Source: an uncultured Acidobacteriia bacterium (GTDB lineage: Bacteria > Acidobacteriota > Terriglobia > Bryobacterales > Bryobacteraceae). Taken from it: a stretch of DNA of 64,000 nucleotides. Of the stretch, positions 26,896-34,618 are shown in pieces. The DNA is taken from assembly GCA_903875575.1 (NCBI GenBank), contig CAIQWJ010000041.1, positions 18,873 to 82,872 of the forward strand. The letters run 5' to 3'. Numbering within the stretch: position 1 is the first letter of the stretch; each line of letters begins with the position of its first letter. A program made the position numbers and the translations under genes. The notes under the pieces are model-generated. The model did no database searches and was not told where the DNA came from. It worked only from the letters and a program-made list of their open reading frames with translations.

Positions 26896-28970
26896 CGCGT
26901 ATACCTCAATCCAACGGTCACCAGGTGCGCCCGGAAACTCTGATACTGGTAGAAGGCTTCTCCGAAGCCGTAGTAACGCCACTCACCGAAGAACGAGACC
27001 TTTTTCGCCATCGGCGCGGTGATTTTCGCCGTCGGTTGATACCAGGTCGTCGGATTTGTTCCGGAGGTCATGACTGCGGCACCGCCGGCTTCCAGGGTCA
27101 TTGTCCGTTTCTTTGCCCCCTTGCCCGCTGACAGCGTCGCATTGAGATTGCCGGAAATCCGGTGGCAGTTCTCGGTGAATACCGAGTTGCCGGGCGAGAG
27201 CATTTGCGGCACCAGGAACGCTACCTCGGTGTGATAGCCACAATGCTCGTACGTGGCATCAACCGTGAACGCCTTGCTGCGCGGAGTATATGCCAGAGTT
27301 GCCGACGCCTGATGCGTCAGGTACTTGTACGTATCGCCGGCCAGAGGGTTCTGATTACTCATGATACGAAAATCGCCCGAAACCTGCCAGCGCTTCAGGA
27401 ACGAATAACGTCCCATGGCGCGGACTCTCTGGTAATTGTACAGGCTGGAGCGGAAGTAGGTGCCCCCGCTTTCCGCGACCTCGGCTTCACCGCTGACGAA
27501 GATCTTCTGCGTAGGTCGCCAGGAGATTGTGCCCATTTCGACGTTACGCCGCATTTTATCCGTGCTCAACAGAAAGAGGCCGTCGGCCGGAGCTACCGCG
27601 TCATTCGTCGTCCCCCACATGTACCGATAGCCGCCCCGGAGCGTAAGTCCGTCGCCGGCATCGAACAGGACGTTGGTCTCCGCCTGACTCGAATGATAGT
27701 CCAGCGTGGAGTTTAGCGCCAGCGCCGTCGTCGCAATGTTGTTGCCGGATACGGCCTGCGCCCCGTTTTGCGTCGCGGTACTCCTGTTCGCCATCCGATC
27801 CGTCAGAAAGGACTGCAGAATTCGGATCCGGTGATAAGGCCGGATTTCCCAGCCCGCGTTTATTGTGGTGTGCGGGAACCGCGTGGAAGAACTCACCAGA
27901 TACTGTTCGCTGCTGTAGAAAAGCAACTGACTCAGGATCACCATGTTCCCGTTGTCGAACTGCTGATAATTCACATCGGCGTGCGGTCTTGTGTACATGG
28001 CCTGGGCATACACGTCGAACCACGAAGTGGGGCTCGAAGTCAGAATGGCTTTCGTAAAATTGCTGCTGCCGCGAATCCCGTAAGCCTGCATCAGATGAGT
28101 CAGACTCAGCGTCTGGCCATAAATCGGATTGGTCAGATCGCCCAGGTTGGTGCCGTTGGTCAGGTCACTCTGGTCGCCGCGGAAATTTGTGTAGCCTTCT
28201 TCCAGTGTGGCGTCAAAGTGCCGGAATGCGGCACGGAAGCCTGCCCGCAACAGGTTGGTCAAATCGTCCATCTGATCCGCAATCGGATATACGTTGCCAT
28301 CGCTCTGGAACGTCGTGACGCCGGTGCCCCGGCTGGAATCGCGTTCTGCGGCAACGTAGGGCGTAAAGGCGCGGCCCGGATGGAATTCGAAATTGAGGCT
28401 GGTGATCCTCCGATGCCGGTCAAACGACTGCTGGTCGAGCGCAATGCCCCTGGCCAGCAGCGGGTCCGCGTAGGCAGGCAGATTGTTGAAGTAGGAAATA
28501 CCCCGATAGTCGATGTTCAGTCGGTACGTCTCCGCCTTCTTGGCGTCGAAATGAAACGTCGAATAAGGATCGCCACCCCAGCCGGCTGCCCGAAGATGAG
28601 CAGTATCGAACAGGCGACGGCTGGCCTGCAGGAATGTCAGGTCCAGGCCGACCAGCTTTGGCCCCTGGCCCAGGTTCACGACGCTCCGGTAGGTATCGAA
28701 ACTGCCGCCGGGGGTATTCAGCCACCGATAGCCGATGTCCAGCGTGCCGGTTACCCACGAATCGCCGGTCGGCCTCGATTCGGGCGCTGCGGCCGGGGCG
28801 GGGGCCGCCGATACCGTTGTGTCGGCGGGTTTCGCTTCGGCGGCGGGAGTTGCAATGGCCGCCGGTGCGGCACCCGTTGCCGCCGGAGGCGTCTGCGCAG
28901 AGAGAATGCATGTCGCCCCTGAGAGGCTGACCACGAGCATCATTGTGCGGAAATCCATGTGGCGTCTCAT
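26892..28970 (-). CDS. Outer-membrane beta-barrel of the MtrB/PioB type (module A)
   Basis: 692 residues. The ATG at 28970 overlaps the decahaem gene stop (ATGA), which decides the start. A signal peptide ends near SAQTP, followed by an Ala/Pro-rich linker, then alternating beta strands to the end (DIGYRWLNT ... VTVGLRYTR). MtrB/PioB barrels form a 20-plus-strand sheath around a periplasmic decahaem cytochrome, so that electrons cross the outer membrane. The N-terminal CXXC of Shewanella MtrB is absent. The assignment rests on size, strand pattern and position between two decahaem genes and a tetrahaem gene. Confidence 0.82.
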   Translation of the reverse strand: MRRHMDFRTMMLVVSLSGATCILSAQTPPAATGAAPAAIATPAAEAKPADTTVSAAPAPAAAPESRPTGDSWVTGTLDIGYRWLNTPGGSFDTYRSVVNLGQGPKLVGLDLTFLQASRRLFDTAHLRAAGWGGDPYSTFHFDAKKAETYRLNIDYRGISYFNNLPAYADPLLARGIALDQQSFDRHRRITSLNFEFHPGRAFTPYVAAERDSSRGTGVTTFQSDGNVYPIADQMDDLTNLLRAGFRAAFRHFDATLEEGYTNFRGDQSDLTNGTNLGDLTNPIYGQTLSLTHLMQAYGIRGSSNFTKAILTSSPTSWFDVYAQAMYTRPHADVNYQQFDNGNMVILSQLLFYSSEQYLVSSSTRFPHTTINAGWEIRPYHRIRILQSFLTDRMANRSTATQNGAQAVSGNNIATTALALNSTLDYHSSQAETNVLFDAGDGLTLRGGYRYMWGTTNDAVAPADGLFLLSTDKMRRNVEMGTISWRPTQKIFVSGEAEVAESGGTYFRSSLYNYQRVRAMGRYSFLKRWQVSGDFRIMSNQNPLAGDTYKYLTHQASATLAYTPRSKAFTVDATYEHCGYHTEVAFLVPQMLSPGNSVFTENCHRISGNLNATLSAGKGAKKRTMTLEAGGAAVMTSGTNPTTWYQPTAKITAPMAKKVSFFGEWRYYGFGEAFYQYQSFRAHLVTVGLRYTR

Positions 28971-29938
28971 TTCATCAGGAACCTGTCCGCATAGCTGCCG
29001 TGAAGCTTCTGGTGGCAGACCGTGCAGTTTTGATAAACGGGAGAATTCAGATTGTGCAGTGCTGGCGGCACCACGCCCATGGCGAGACTCTCGCCGGGCA
29101 CCGCGTTCGGCATATTCGCGTGGCATTCCAGACAAACCTGCCGCACTGTTGAGCGAACCAGCATTCGCGGATTTGCCGAGCCATGCTGTTCATGGCACGC
29201 CGTACATCCATCGAACTTCACCGGCGCGTGTTCAAAGGTAAACGGGCCACGCTTGTCGCCATGGCAGGAAAGGCAACCAGGCTCGCTGGCCGCAAACGTT
29301 TGCGTCATGGTGGGCCGCACTGTGCCATGCGGATTGTGACAATCCACGCACTTCATGGCGTTTTCCGGAATCTTGTGCCGGAAGGGCATTTCAAACTGAG
29401 CTTTCACATTGGCGTGGCAGCCTTCACAGAGAGTGTTGACGTCTGCGTTCTTCCGCGCCACCAGCAGCGTGCCGCCATTGACATGCATTTTGTGGCAACT
29501 GGGGCAGGACACAGCGTTTTTCGCGTGCGTGCTTTGTATGCGGCCCGCGTGCGTCGGCTGATTCAGATGGCAATTGAGACACATCTTGTCGGTTTCGGCC
29601 GCCGACAGCTTAGAAGGGAATCGTATGAAGGAAATATCACCTGTAGAAGCGTGTTTGGCACCCGGTCCGTGGCAGGATTCACAGACGTGTCCCTGAAAGC
29701 CATAGCGGGGATCCGTCTCCAGCACGCGGTGGGCGTTGTTGTGGGTGACGTTGTTGAAATTGTCCTCATGGCACATCTGGCACATATCGGAGCCCGCGTA
29801 ATCGTCCCCAAAGGCCTTGGGGACTACAGCGGGCTTCTGTGCGAACAGACTTCCGGAGAGGAACAAAAGCGCCGCAACCCCGGTTGCCCGAAGGTTGCGG
29901 CGGCGAGAAGGACAGACATTTTCCATGCTGTTAGTCAC
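28967..29938 (-). CDS. Decahaem cytochrome c, DmsE/MtrA-like (module A)
   Basis: 323 residues (311 if the ATG at 29926 is used) with a signal peptide ending SLFAQ. Ten CXXCH sites begin near residues 53, 86, 120, 145, 171, 197, 222, 245, 269 and 305, with paired histidines between them (for example NNAHRV, HNPHG) as distal ligands. The size and even spacing match periplasmic DmsE/MtrA proteins that sit inside an MtrB barrel as a molecular wire. It is preceded by a strong hairpin and by the OmcA/MtrC-like gene 53 bases upstream, and is coupled to the barrel gene by ATGA overlap. Confidence 0.92.
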   Translation of the reverse strand: MTNSMENVCPSRRRNLRATGVAALLFLSGSLFAQKPAVVPKAFGDDYAGSDMCQMCHEDNFNNVTHNNAHRVLETDPRYGFQGHVCESCHGPGAKHASTGDISFIRFPSKLSAAETDKMCLNCHLNQPTHAGRIQSTHAKNAVSCPSCHKMHVNGGTLLVARKNADVNTLCEGCHANVKAQFEMPFRHKIPENAMKCVDCHNPHGTVRPTMTQTFAASEPGCLSCHGDKRGPFTFEHAPVKFDGCTACHEQHGSANPRMLVRSTVRQVCLECHANMPNAVPGESLAMGVVPPALHNLNSPVYQNCTVCHQKLHGSYADRFLMK

Positions 29939-29943
29939 CGGAG

Positions 29944-29975
29944 CCCCACGGTCCCGGAAATCCGAAACCGTGGGG
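29944..29975 (-). promoter_or_regulatory. Intercistronic hairpin between the two decahaem genes
   Basis: Nine-base arms CCCCACGGT and ACCGTGGGG (29944-29952 with 29967-29975) enclose an inner CGGA-AA-TCCG stem. No T run follows. It ends six bases from the GTG and 18 bases from the ATG start choices of the downstream cytochrome. It may limit 3' decay of the OmcA/MtrC-like message or lower expression of the following genes. Confidence 0.55.
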
Positions 29976-29991
29976 CAGCTTTCATTTTGTT

Positions 29992-32187
29992 TTAGTATTC
30001 TGCGTGAGCGATGGAAACCGCGAACGGCTGAACAACTCCGTTCACTGCTGCACTGTTATGGCAGATCGTGCAGCTCTCACCGAGTGTGCTGGTGTTGGCC
30101 AGCATATGGGAAGAGGCAGCCTGACTCGCATGGCATCCGCTGCAGGCCGCTGTAATGGCCGGCGCCGGATTGATGAGACCCTGCGGGGTCGTCATCACGT
30201 TCTTGTTCAGCGGAAGAGCGTTCTCGGTACCCGCCAGGTGGCACATGGAGCAATTCGCCACATCCTGCGTGCCACCAGTGGGTGTGAAACCCGGATACCG
30301 GGTGGTGGAGTAATCGTGATGACTACCGCCGAACCCGACTACCGTGTAGCTGGAGCCGTCATTCGCCAGATTGCCGCCGTTGTGGATGCGGTGGACCAGG
30401 TAGTTGAAGTTAACGGCCTGGTTCGGTGCCGTTTTATCAGCCGCAACAACCGCGCTCGGACGTACCGGAGAATCGGTGGTCGACGGATTGTGGCACATGA
30501 TGCACAGTTCCGTGTTCCGGCGCGATCCGCCGTGCAGTTCCAGTGAGAAGTGGCAGTTGTTGTTGCAGTTTGCCGTGGAAACTACCGCGCGGCGATTGAC
30601 CACCGGCGTGCCATCCACAGAGAAGTAGATCACGTTATTGTAGGGGCTTTCCGTGACCGTTTTCGCCGCTGTCGTGCCGGCGAGCAGGGTCTGTGCCACT
30701 CGCGATCCGTAGAAGCTGATCGCGTAGGTTCCGGTTGCGTTGGCCGGAAGCTTGTTTGTGAAGGTGTAAGAGCAGGCGCCAGCTGCGGAGCAGGTGACAG
30801 TCGTTGCGCTGCCGCTTTCCGTCAGATAGCCGGGAGTGGTGATGTTGCTGCCGAAGCTCGTATAACCATAGTCAGTGGTCGGGCCGGCCATCACGAAGGT
30901 GAGGGACGCCATCTGAGAATAAGCAAGCGCTTTACCGCTGCCGTCCAGAAGGTTGAAGTTGATGGTCGGAGCCTTGCCTGCCACGCCATTTGTGACGCTG
31001 GTCAGAGTGATCGCAACGCCGCCAAGTAAGGGATAGGTACTGCCTGGCTTGGCGTCTTCGGCGACGAAGTGCGCGCCCTTAACGGAAGCATCGAAGGGAA
31101 GTTCACCCTGCGGAATATGGCAGTTGGCGCACTGGCTGTCGCTCGCCTGCGGTCCACCGGGGTGATTCACGCCAGTCTTGAAGTTCACATCGTCATGGCA
31201 GGAACCGCAGGCTGCGGCCGTGGGTTTAGTCATGTAGAAGTTGGCCTGTTTCGCGCCTGCATTCTGATCATGGCACTTCTCGCAGCGGAAACCATTGGTC
31301 GCCGTGGCGTCGGAAGCTGATGTTGAGGCAGGGAATATGTTGGGAGAGAAGTCGTCGCTCCCAATCTTATAGATGCCGCCGGCAAGCACGCTGGGAAGCT
31401 GTGAACCCAGGTGGATCTTGTGAATCATGACCTTGAAGTCCACCGTGTTGCCTGTGGCTGAGTCGGTGCTCTGCGGCGTGTGGCAAATGATGCAGAGTGC
31501 CACCTGACGGCGCGTACCGCCATGGTGAGACATCTGGTCGTGGCAGTTGTTGCAGGACGCCGTTGCGACGATGTCCCGGATCTGGGTGACGGCCGAACCA
31601 TTTGGCAGGAAGCTATAGGTCGTGCTTGCGTAGTTGTTCGGAATATTGAAGGATGTCAGTGTGCGACGACCATACACACCAATCGTGTGAGTAGCTGTCG
31701 CGTCGAAGCCTGTCGGCGCCTTATTACCAAATACGTAGGTATACTGGCCGTTGCCAAGAGCCGTCAGTACGCCGCCCGAATCGGCGGCCGCAACCGCGAA
31801 CGTTCCTGCTGCGCCGGTTTTGTTCGATGTAATGTACGACGTGTACTGATCGCCGGTCTTCGGAATGTAGGCAACTACATAGCTCATCGTGATGACGCCG
31901 GGAGTGTTAATGCCTGTGTTATCCAGCGGTAGCCCGGAAGTGTCCTTCAACGTATAGGTAACCGAAATCACACCGGCTGATGAGATGGATGCCGTGTTGA
32001 TGGTGACATTCAAACCGGATGCACCCGGAAAGTTAATGTTTGCGTCTGTAATATAAGCCAGCTTGTCCCGTAGGCCATACGGACTCTTGCCCGCGCCCGC
32101 CATGGTCAGCGCGGCGGCGGAAAGAAGAATGAGCCAACAAGTCCTGGCCGTCAATCGTCTTCCTATCCTTCTCGCGATATTTTTCAT
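29992..32187 (-). CDS. OmcA/MtrC-family decahaem cytochrome c (surface terminal of module A)
   Basis: 731 residues from the ATG at 32187 (AAAGG upstream). A signal peptide is seen but no lipobox Cys, unlike Shewanella MtrC. Four domains alternate: beta (about 40-205), pentahaem with sites at 212, 232, 302, 327 and 353, beta (about 380-535), pentahaem with sites at 541, 562, 646, 682 and 706. This is the MtrC/OmcA layout. Site 541 is CNNNCH (CX3CH) instead of CXXCH; the other nine are normal. Domain III has Cys466 and Cys472 (CX5C), where MtrC has a CX8C disulfide. The protein should accept electrons from the barrel-decahaem pair and give them to minerals, flavins or partners outside the cell. 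Confidence 0.9.
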   Translation of the reverse strand: MKNIARRIGRRLTARTCWLILLSAAALTMAGAGKSPYGLRDKLAYITDANINFPGASGLNVTINTASISSAGVISVTYTLKDTSGLPLDNTGINTPGVITMSYVVAYIPKTGDQYTSYITSNKTGAAGTFAVAAADSGGVLTALGNGQYTYVFGNKAPTGFDATATHTIGVYGRRTLTSFNIPNNYASTTYSFLPNGSAVTQIRDIVATASCNNCHDQMSHHGGTRRQVALCIICHTPQSTDSATGNTVDFKVMIHKIHLGSQLPSVLAGGIYKIGSDDFSPNIFPASTSASDATATNGFRCEKCHDQNAGAKQANFYMTKPTAAACGSCHDDVNFKTGVNHPGGPQASDSQCANCHIPQGELPFDASVKGAHFVAEDAKPGSTYPLLGGVAITLTSVTNGVAGKAPTINFNLLDGSGKALAYSQMASLTFVMAGPTTDYGYTSFGSNITTPGYLTESGSATTVTCSAAGACSYTFTNKLPANATGTYAISFYGSRVAQTLLAGTTAAKTVTESPYNNVIYFSVDGTPVVNRRAVVSTANCNNNCHFSLELHGGSRRNTELCIMCHNPSTTDSPVRPSAVVAADKTAPNQAVNFNYLVHRIHNGGNLANDGSSYTVVGFGGSHHDYSTTRYPGFTPTGGTQDVANCSMCHLAGTENALPLNKNVMTTPQGLINPAPAITAACSGCHASQAASSHMLANTSTLGESCTICHNSAAVNGVVQPFAVSIAHAEY

Positions 32188-32236
32188 GCTCCACACCTTT
32201 CGCGCCGGCTGTCCTGGTCCGGCCTGGTGCGTTAAG

Positions 32237-32253
32237 AGCATTCCAGGGGCCAA
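32237..32253 (-). promoter_or_regulatory. Sigma-54-like promoter before the OmcA/MtrC-like gene
   Basis: On the minus strand TTGGCCCCTGGAATGCT has the invariant GG-N10-GC core, an exact TGGC at -24 and TGCT at -12, matching 10 of 14 specified positions of YTGGCACGRNNNTTGCW. The start would be near 32226, about 39 bases before the ATG. Sigma-54 promoters need an enhancer-binding protein; none is encoded in the window. Confidence 0.42.
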
Positions 32254-32284
32254 TGTCGCCTTGTTTCCATAGATTTGTAGATTC

Positions 32285-32305
32285 GCAAAAACGCCCGCTT
32301 TTTGC
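32285..32305. promoter_or_regulatory. Inverted repeat upstream of the sigma-54-like promoter
   Basis: GCAAAAA and TTTTTGC flank a seven-base GC-rich centre (cgcccgc). It lies about 60-80 bases before the predicted start of the OmcA/MtrC-like transcript, a place used by regulators or DNA-bending proteins. Confidence 0.4.
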
Positions 32306-32498
32306 CATGTTCACGTCTGGCTGCCCCAAAAACGCCTGCGCCCCTGAGGGTGGAGCCTGAGTGATTTGACGCAACTCCAGAGGGAGCGGGCACAGTTGGC
32401 TTGTTCCGATATACGTCCCGCCCTCCAAAACGGAAATGGAGAGCGAACCAACGAAAACTCCAAAAAGAGCGTATAGCGAAAAAATGTGGTTGAAACGG

Positions 32499-32525
32499 AA
32501 AATGCCCGGGAGGGAGGCCCGGGCA
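32499..32525 (-). terminator. Terminator after the first NapC-like gene
   Basis: Minus-strand TGCCCGGG (32525-32518), a seven-base loop and CCCGGGCA (32510-32503) are followed by TTTT. It separates transcription of module B from the promoter of module A. Confidence 0.78.
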
Positions 32526-32554
32526 CTGAACAACGATTTCGAAGGTAGCCTCTG

Positions 32555-33181
32555 TTATTTCGGCTCAGTCCAGAACTTGGCGTCTTTCAGATCGCCCACT
32601 TCATGGATCGTGTCGTGGCAGCTGGACGACGTGCAGGAAAGCTGGCTCGCCTTCACCTTTTGCAGCATATCCGCTGTCTTGTGATGTCCGTTGACGGTTT
32701 CAAAGGCGCGGCTGCCCAGATGGCAATGCAGGCAGGTGGAATTCGGGAACGGTGAGGAGATCTTGATATCGGCAGGCTTGCGCGGAGTTCCGAAGTACTG
32801 AACATAAACATTCTTCAAGCCGTGAATCTTGGAAGTAATCCCTCCAAAGAGCGCGTAATCGGCGTGGCAGGTAAAACACGCCTGATCGCGGGGCACAAAC
32901 CTGTTTTCAAAGTGCACTGCCGGGATGTAGCTCTTGTCGTCATAATGCAGGGTCTTGCCAAAATCCGCCATGACATGGCACTGCAGACAAAACTCCGTTG
33001 TACTCGCCCGCTCCTCATGCTCCGTATAGCCGCCCCAGACCGCTACGACGGGCAGTACCAGCAAAGCGACAAACGACAGGATCCTGCCTTCCCGCGTTCT
33101 TGAGATGCCGGCACGGAGGCCGACAAATGCGGCGAGCGCGAAACTCAGAGCGATCAGCGTGAGGGTAATGGCGTACTGCAT
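32555..33181 (-). CDS. NapC/NrfH-type tetrahaem membrane cytochrome, copy 1
   Basis: 208 residues from the ATG at 33181. Two hydrophobic helices (about 4-22 and 36-50) anchor it in the inner membrane. Haem sites are CLQCH (65, with Met71 in the NrfH-like CXXCHXM arrangement), CFTCH (102), CLHCH (150) and CTSSSCH (183), the last being CX4CH. Proteins of this type oxidise membrane quinol and pass electrons to periplasmic cytochromes, as CymA does. It is about 73% identical without gaps to copy 2 one kilobase upstream. A 252-base gap upstream, with a hairpin, may hold its own promoter. Confidence 0.88.
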   Translation of the reverse strand: MQYAITLTLIALSFALAAFVGLRAGISRTREGRILSFVALLVLPVVAVWGGYTEHEERASTTEFCLQCHVMADFGKTLHYDDKSYIPAVHFENRFVPRDQACFTCHADYALFGGITSKIHGLKNVYVQYFGTPRKPADIKISSPFPNSTCLHCHLGSRAFETVNGHHKTADMLQKVKASQLSCTSSSCHDTIHEVGDLKDAKFWTEPK

Positions 33182-33281
33182 AAGGTTTCGCTTCTCCCGA
33201 ACTCGTAAAATGCCATCGCTGGAAAACCCTGCCGCGAGTCTGGACATAGTGCCAGCACCCGAGGCAGGCTTCCGGCAGGTC

Positions 33282-33300
33282 CCGTGGAAGCACTCCACGG
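33282..33300 (-). promoter_or_regulatory. Hairpin in the gap between the two NapC-like genes
   Basis: CCGTGGA and TCCACGG with a five-base loop form a seven-base stem in the 252-base spacer 33182-33433. There is no T run. No gene is seen in the spacer. It may protect or separate the messages of the two paralogues. Confidence 0.35.
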
Positions 33301-33433
33301 ACCAAAGTTACAGAACTCTTATAAACCGGGCAAATCGCCGCAATCCGGGCTTCCCGTCCTGCTTCGTCCGCCCCATGTAACGCTGGCTTTGCGCGATTAG
33401 ACGCCACATCTGCGCGGGTTCGCTCTTCCCGGC

Positions 33434-33658
33434 TTAAGACTGGCCAGCCCGAGTCGCCGGGCTCACCGGCGCATCCGGGTGAGTGTGGCTCAGCAGGCTG
33501 AACACGTAATAAGCCACGCCAATCAGCATGATCGGCACGCCGAAACCGACGAAAGCGATGAAAGCCAGCGGATGCAGCGGCAGCAGCGACAGGAATTGCA
33601 GCAACAGACCCGCGGCTACCATGAATCCGGCTCGGCGGAGTTTTGTCTCGATGTTCAC
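33434..33658 (-). CDS. Small membrane protein inside the cytochrome operon
   Basis: 74 residues with two hydrophobic helices (about 12-30 and 34-55), a basic N-terminus and a polar Pro-rich tail containing HTHPD. Its ATG overlaps the stop of NapC-like copy 2 (ATGA), so the two are translationally coupled. I do not recognise a family. The coupling suggests a partner that assembles with or stabilises the quinol-oxidising cytochrome. Confidence 0.72.
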   Translation of the reverse strand: MNIETKLRRAGFMVAAGLLLQFLSLLPLHPLAFIAFVGFGVPIMLIGVAYYVFSLLSHTHPDAPVSPATRAGQS

Positions 33659-34296
33659 TTGGCTTCAGTCTCCTTCGGTTCAGTCCAGAACTTCGCATCC
33701 TTCAGATCGCCCACCGCATGAATCGTGTCGTGGCAGCCGGAAGAGGTGCAGGAAAGCTTGCTCGCTTTCACCTTCTCCAGCATGTCGGCGGTCTTGTGAT
33801 GCCCGTTCACTTCCTCGAACTTGCGTGAACCCAGATGGCAGTGCAGGCAGGTTTCGTTCGGGAACGGCTTGTACAACTTGATATCGGCGGGCTTCGGAAC
33901 ATCACCGAAGTACTGCACATAAATGTGGTGCATCCCGTTAAACTTGGCTTTGATCCCGCCAAACATGGCGTAATCGGTATGGCATGTATAGCAAGCGTGT
34001 TCGCGTGGCACGCGATTATTCTGAAAATGCGCGGCTGGAATATAGCTCTTGTCGTCGTAGTGCAGGCTCTTGCCGAAATCTTCCATGACGTGGCACGAAA
34101 GGCAGAACTGCGTTGAAGTGGCCCGGTCCAGGTGCTGTTCGAAACCGCCCCAGACCGAGACCACCGGAAGAATAAACAGCGCAACGAAGGCCAGCATCTT
34201 GCCCTCGCGCGTTCGCGAGAGTCCTTCCCGGAGTCCGACGAATAACGCGAGAATAAGACTCACTGCGATCAGCGCGAGGGTGATGGATATTGGCAT
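33655..34296 (-). CDS. NapC/NrfH-type tetrahaem membrane cytochrome, copy 2
   Basis: 213 residues from the ATG at 34296, four bases after the monohaem cytochrome stop. Two transmembrane helices (about 4-22 and 36-50). Haem sites CLSCH (65, followed by Val-Met), CYTCH (102), CLHCH (150) and CTSSGCH (183; CX4CH). All ligand-bearing stretches match copy 1, and the CX4CH site is kept in both, so it is unlikely to be an error. The role is inferred as quinol dehydrogenase feeding module B. The C-terminus has four extra residues compared with copy 1. Confidence 0.88.
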   Translation of the reverse strand: MPISITLALIAVSLILALFVGLREGLSRTREGKMLAFVALFILPVVSVWGGFEQHLDRATSTQFCLSCHVMEDFGKSLHYDDKSYIPAAHFQNNRVPREHACYTCHTDYAMFGGIKAKFNGMHHIYVQYFGDVPKPADIKLYKPFPNETCLHCHLGSRKFEEVNGHHKTADMLEKVKASKLSCTSSGCHDTIHAVGDLKDAKFWTEPKETEAK

Positions 34297-34300
34297 AAAG

Positions 34301-34618
34301 TTACTTTGCGAGACTCCTGTAGTACTGAACCAGGCCTTTGATCTGGTCCGGCTTGTAGTCCTTACCGAAACCGTCCATGTCCTTGCCCTTGCCTTCGGTG
34401 GCAATCTTGATCATGTCCGCTTCGGATTCCTTGGTCACGGTCTCGTGAATGTCCTTGACCTTCAGCTTCTTGCCCTTGGCGGTCTTCCCGGTTCCGTCTT
34501 CTCCGTGGCAGATGGAGCACTTATCCAGGAAGATGGCCTTGATGTCGGCCTGCGCCCAGCCTGCGGCTGTGCAGGTGAGACAGAAAAGAACGGCGGCTGC
34601 GATTTTCGATTTTGACAC
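34301..34618 (-). CDS. Periplasmic monohaem cytochrome c (module B)
   Basis: 105 residues with GTG start immediately next to the TAA of the barrel gene, with AAGGAG seven bases ahead. Signal peptide MSKSKIAAAVLFCLTCTAAGWAQ; haem site CSICH near residue 34, and a likely distal Met in GKDMDGFG near 82. The final helix is IKGLVQYYRSLAK. It could shuttle electrons between the NapC-like quinol dehydrogenase and the decahaem wire. It is only distantly similar to the monohaem protein of module A. Confidence 0.88.
   Translation of the reverse strand: MSKSKIAAAVLFCLTCTAAGWAQADIKAIFLDKCSICHGEDGTGKTAKGKKLKVKDIHETVTKESEADMIKIATEGKGKDMDGFGKDYKPDQIKGLVQYYRSLAK

Larger units (their letters stand above)
32188..32554. 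other. Regulatory spacer between the two cytochrome modules
   Basis: No gene is supportable here. It contains, in minus-strand order, the terminator of the NapC-like gene, a 21-base inverted repeat and a sigma-54-like promoter ahead of the OmcA/MtrC-like gene. A CGATAT core at 32407 recalls the repeats before module B but is single and may be chance. Confidence 0.6.

Noticed and set aside
26895..26982. Longer start for the tetrahaem lipoprotein
   Set aside because: The extension would overlap the barrel coding end and put the signal peptide inside the chain; the ATGA-coupled ATG at 26895 is better.
29052..29995. Long plus-strand open frames opposite the decahaem genes
   Set aside because: The minus-strand frames carry ten regularly spaced CXXCH sites and signal peptides; the plus-strand frames are GC-driven shadows with no domain or start signal.
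32188..32554. Possible c-di-GMP or cGAMP (GEMM) riboswitch before the OmcA/MtrC-like gene
   Set aside because: Such switches precede many Geobacter cytochrome genes, but neither this spacer nor 37743-37935 shows the conserved GEMM core sequences or a tetraloop-receptor pair.
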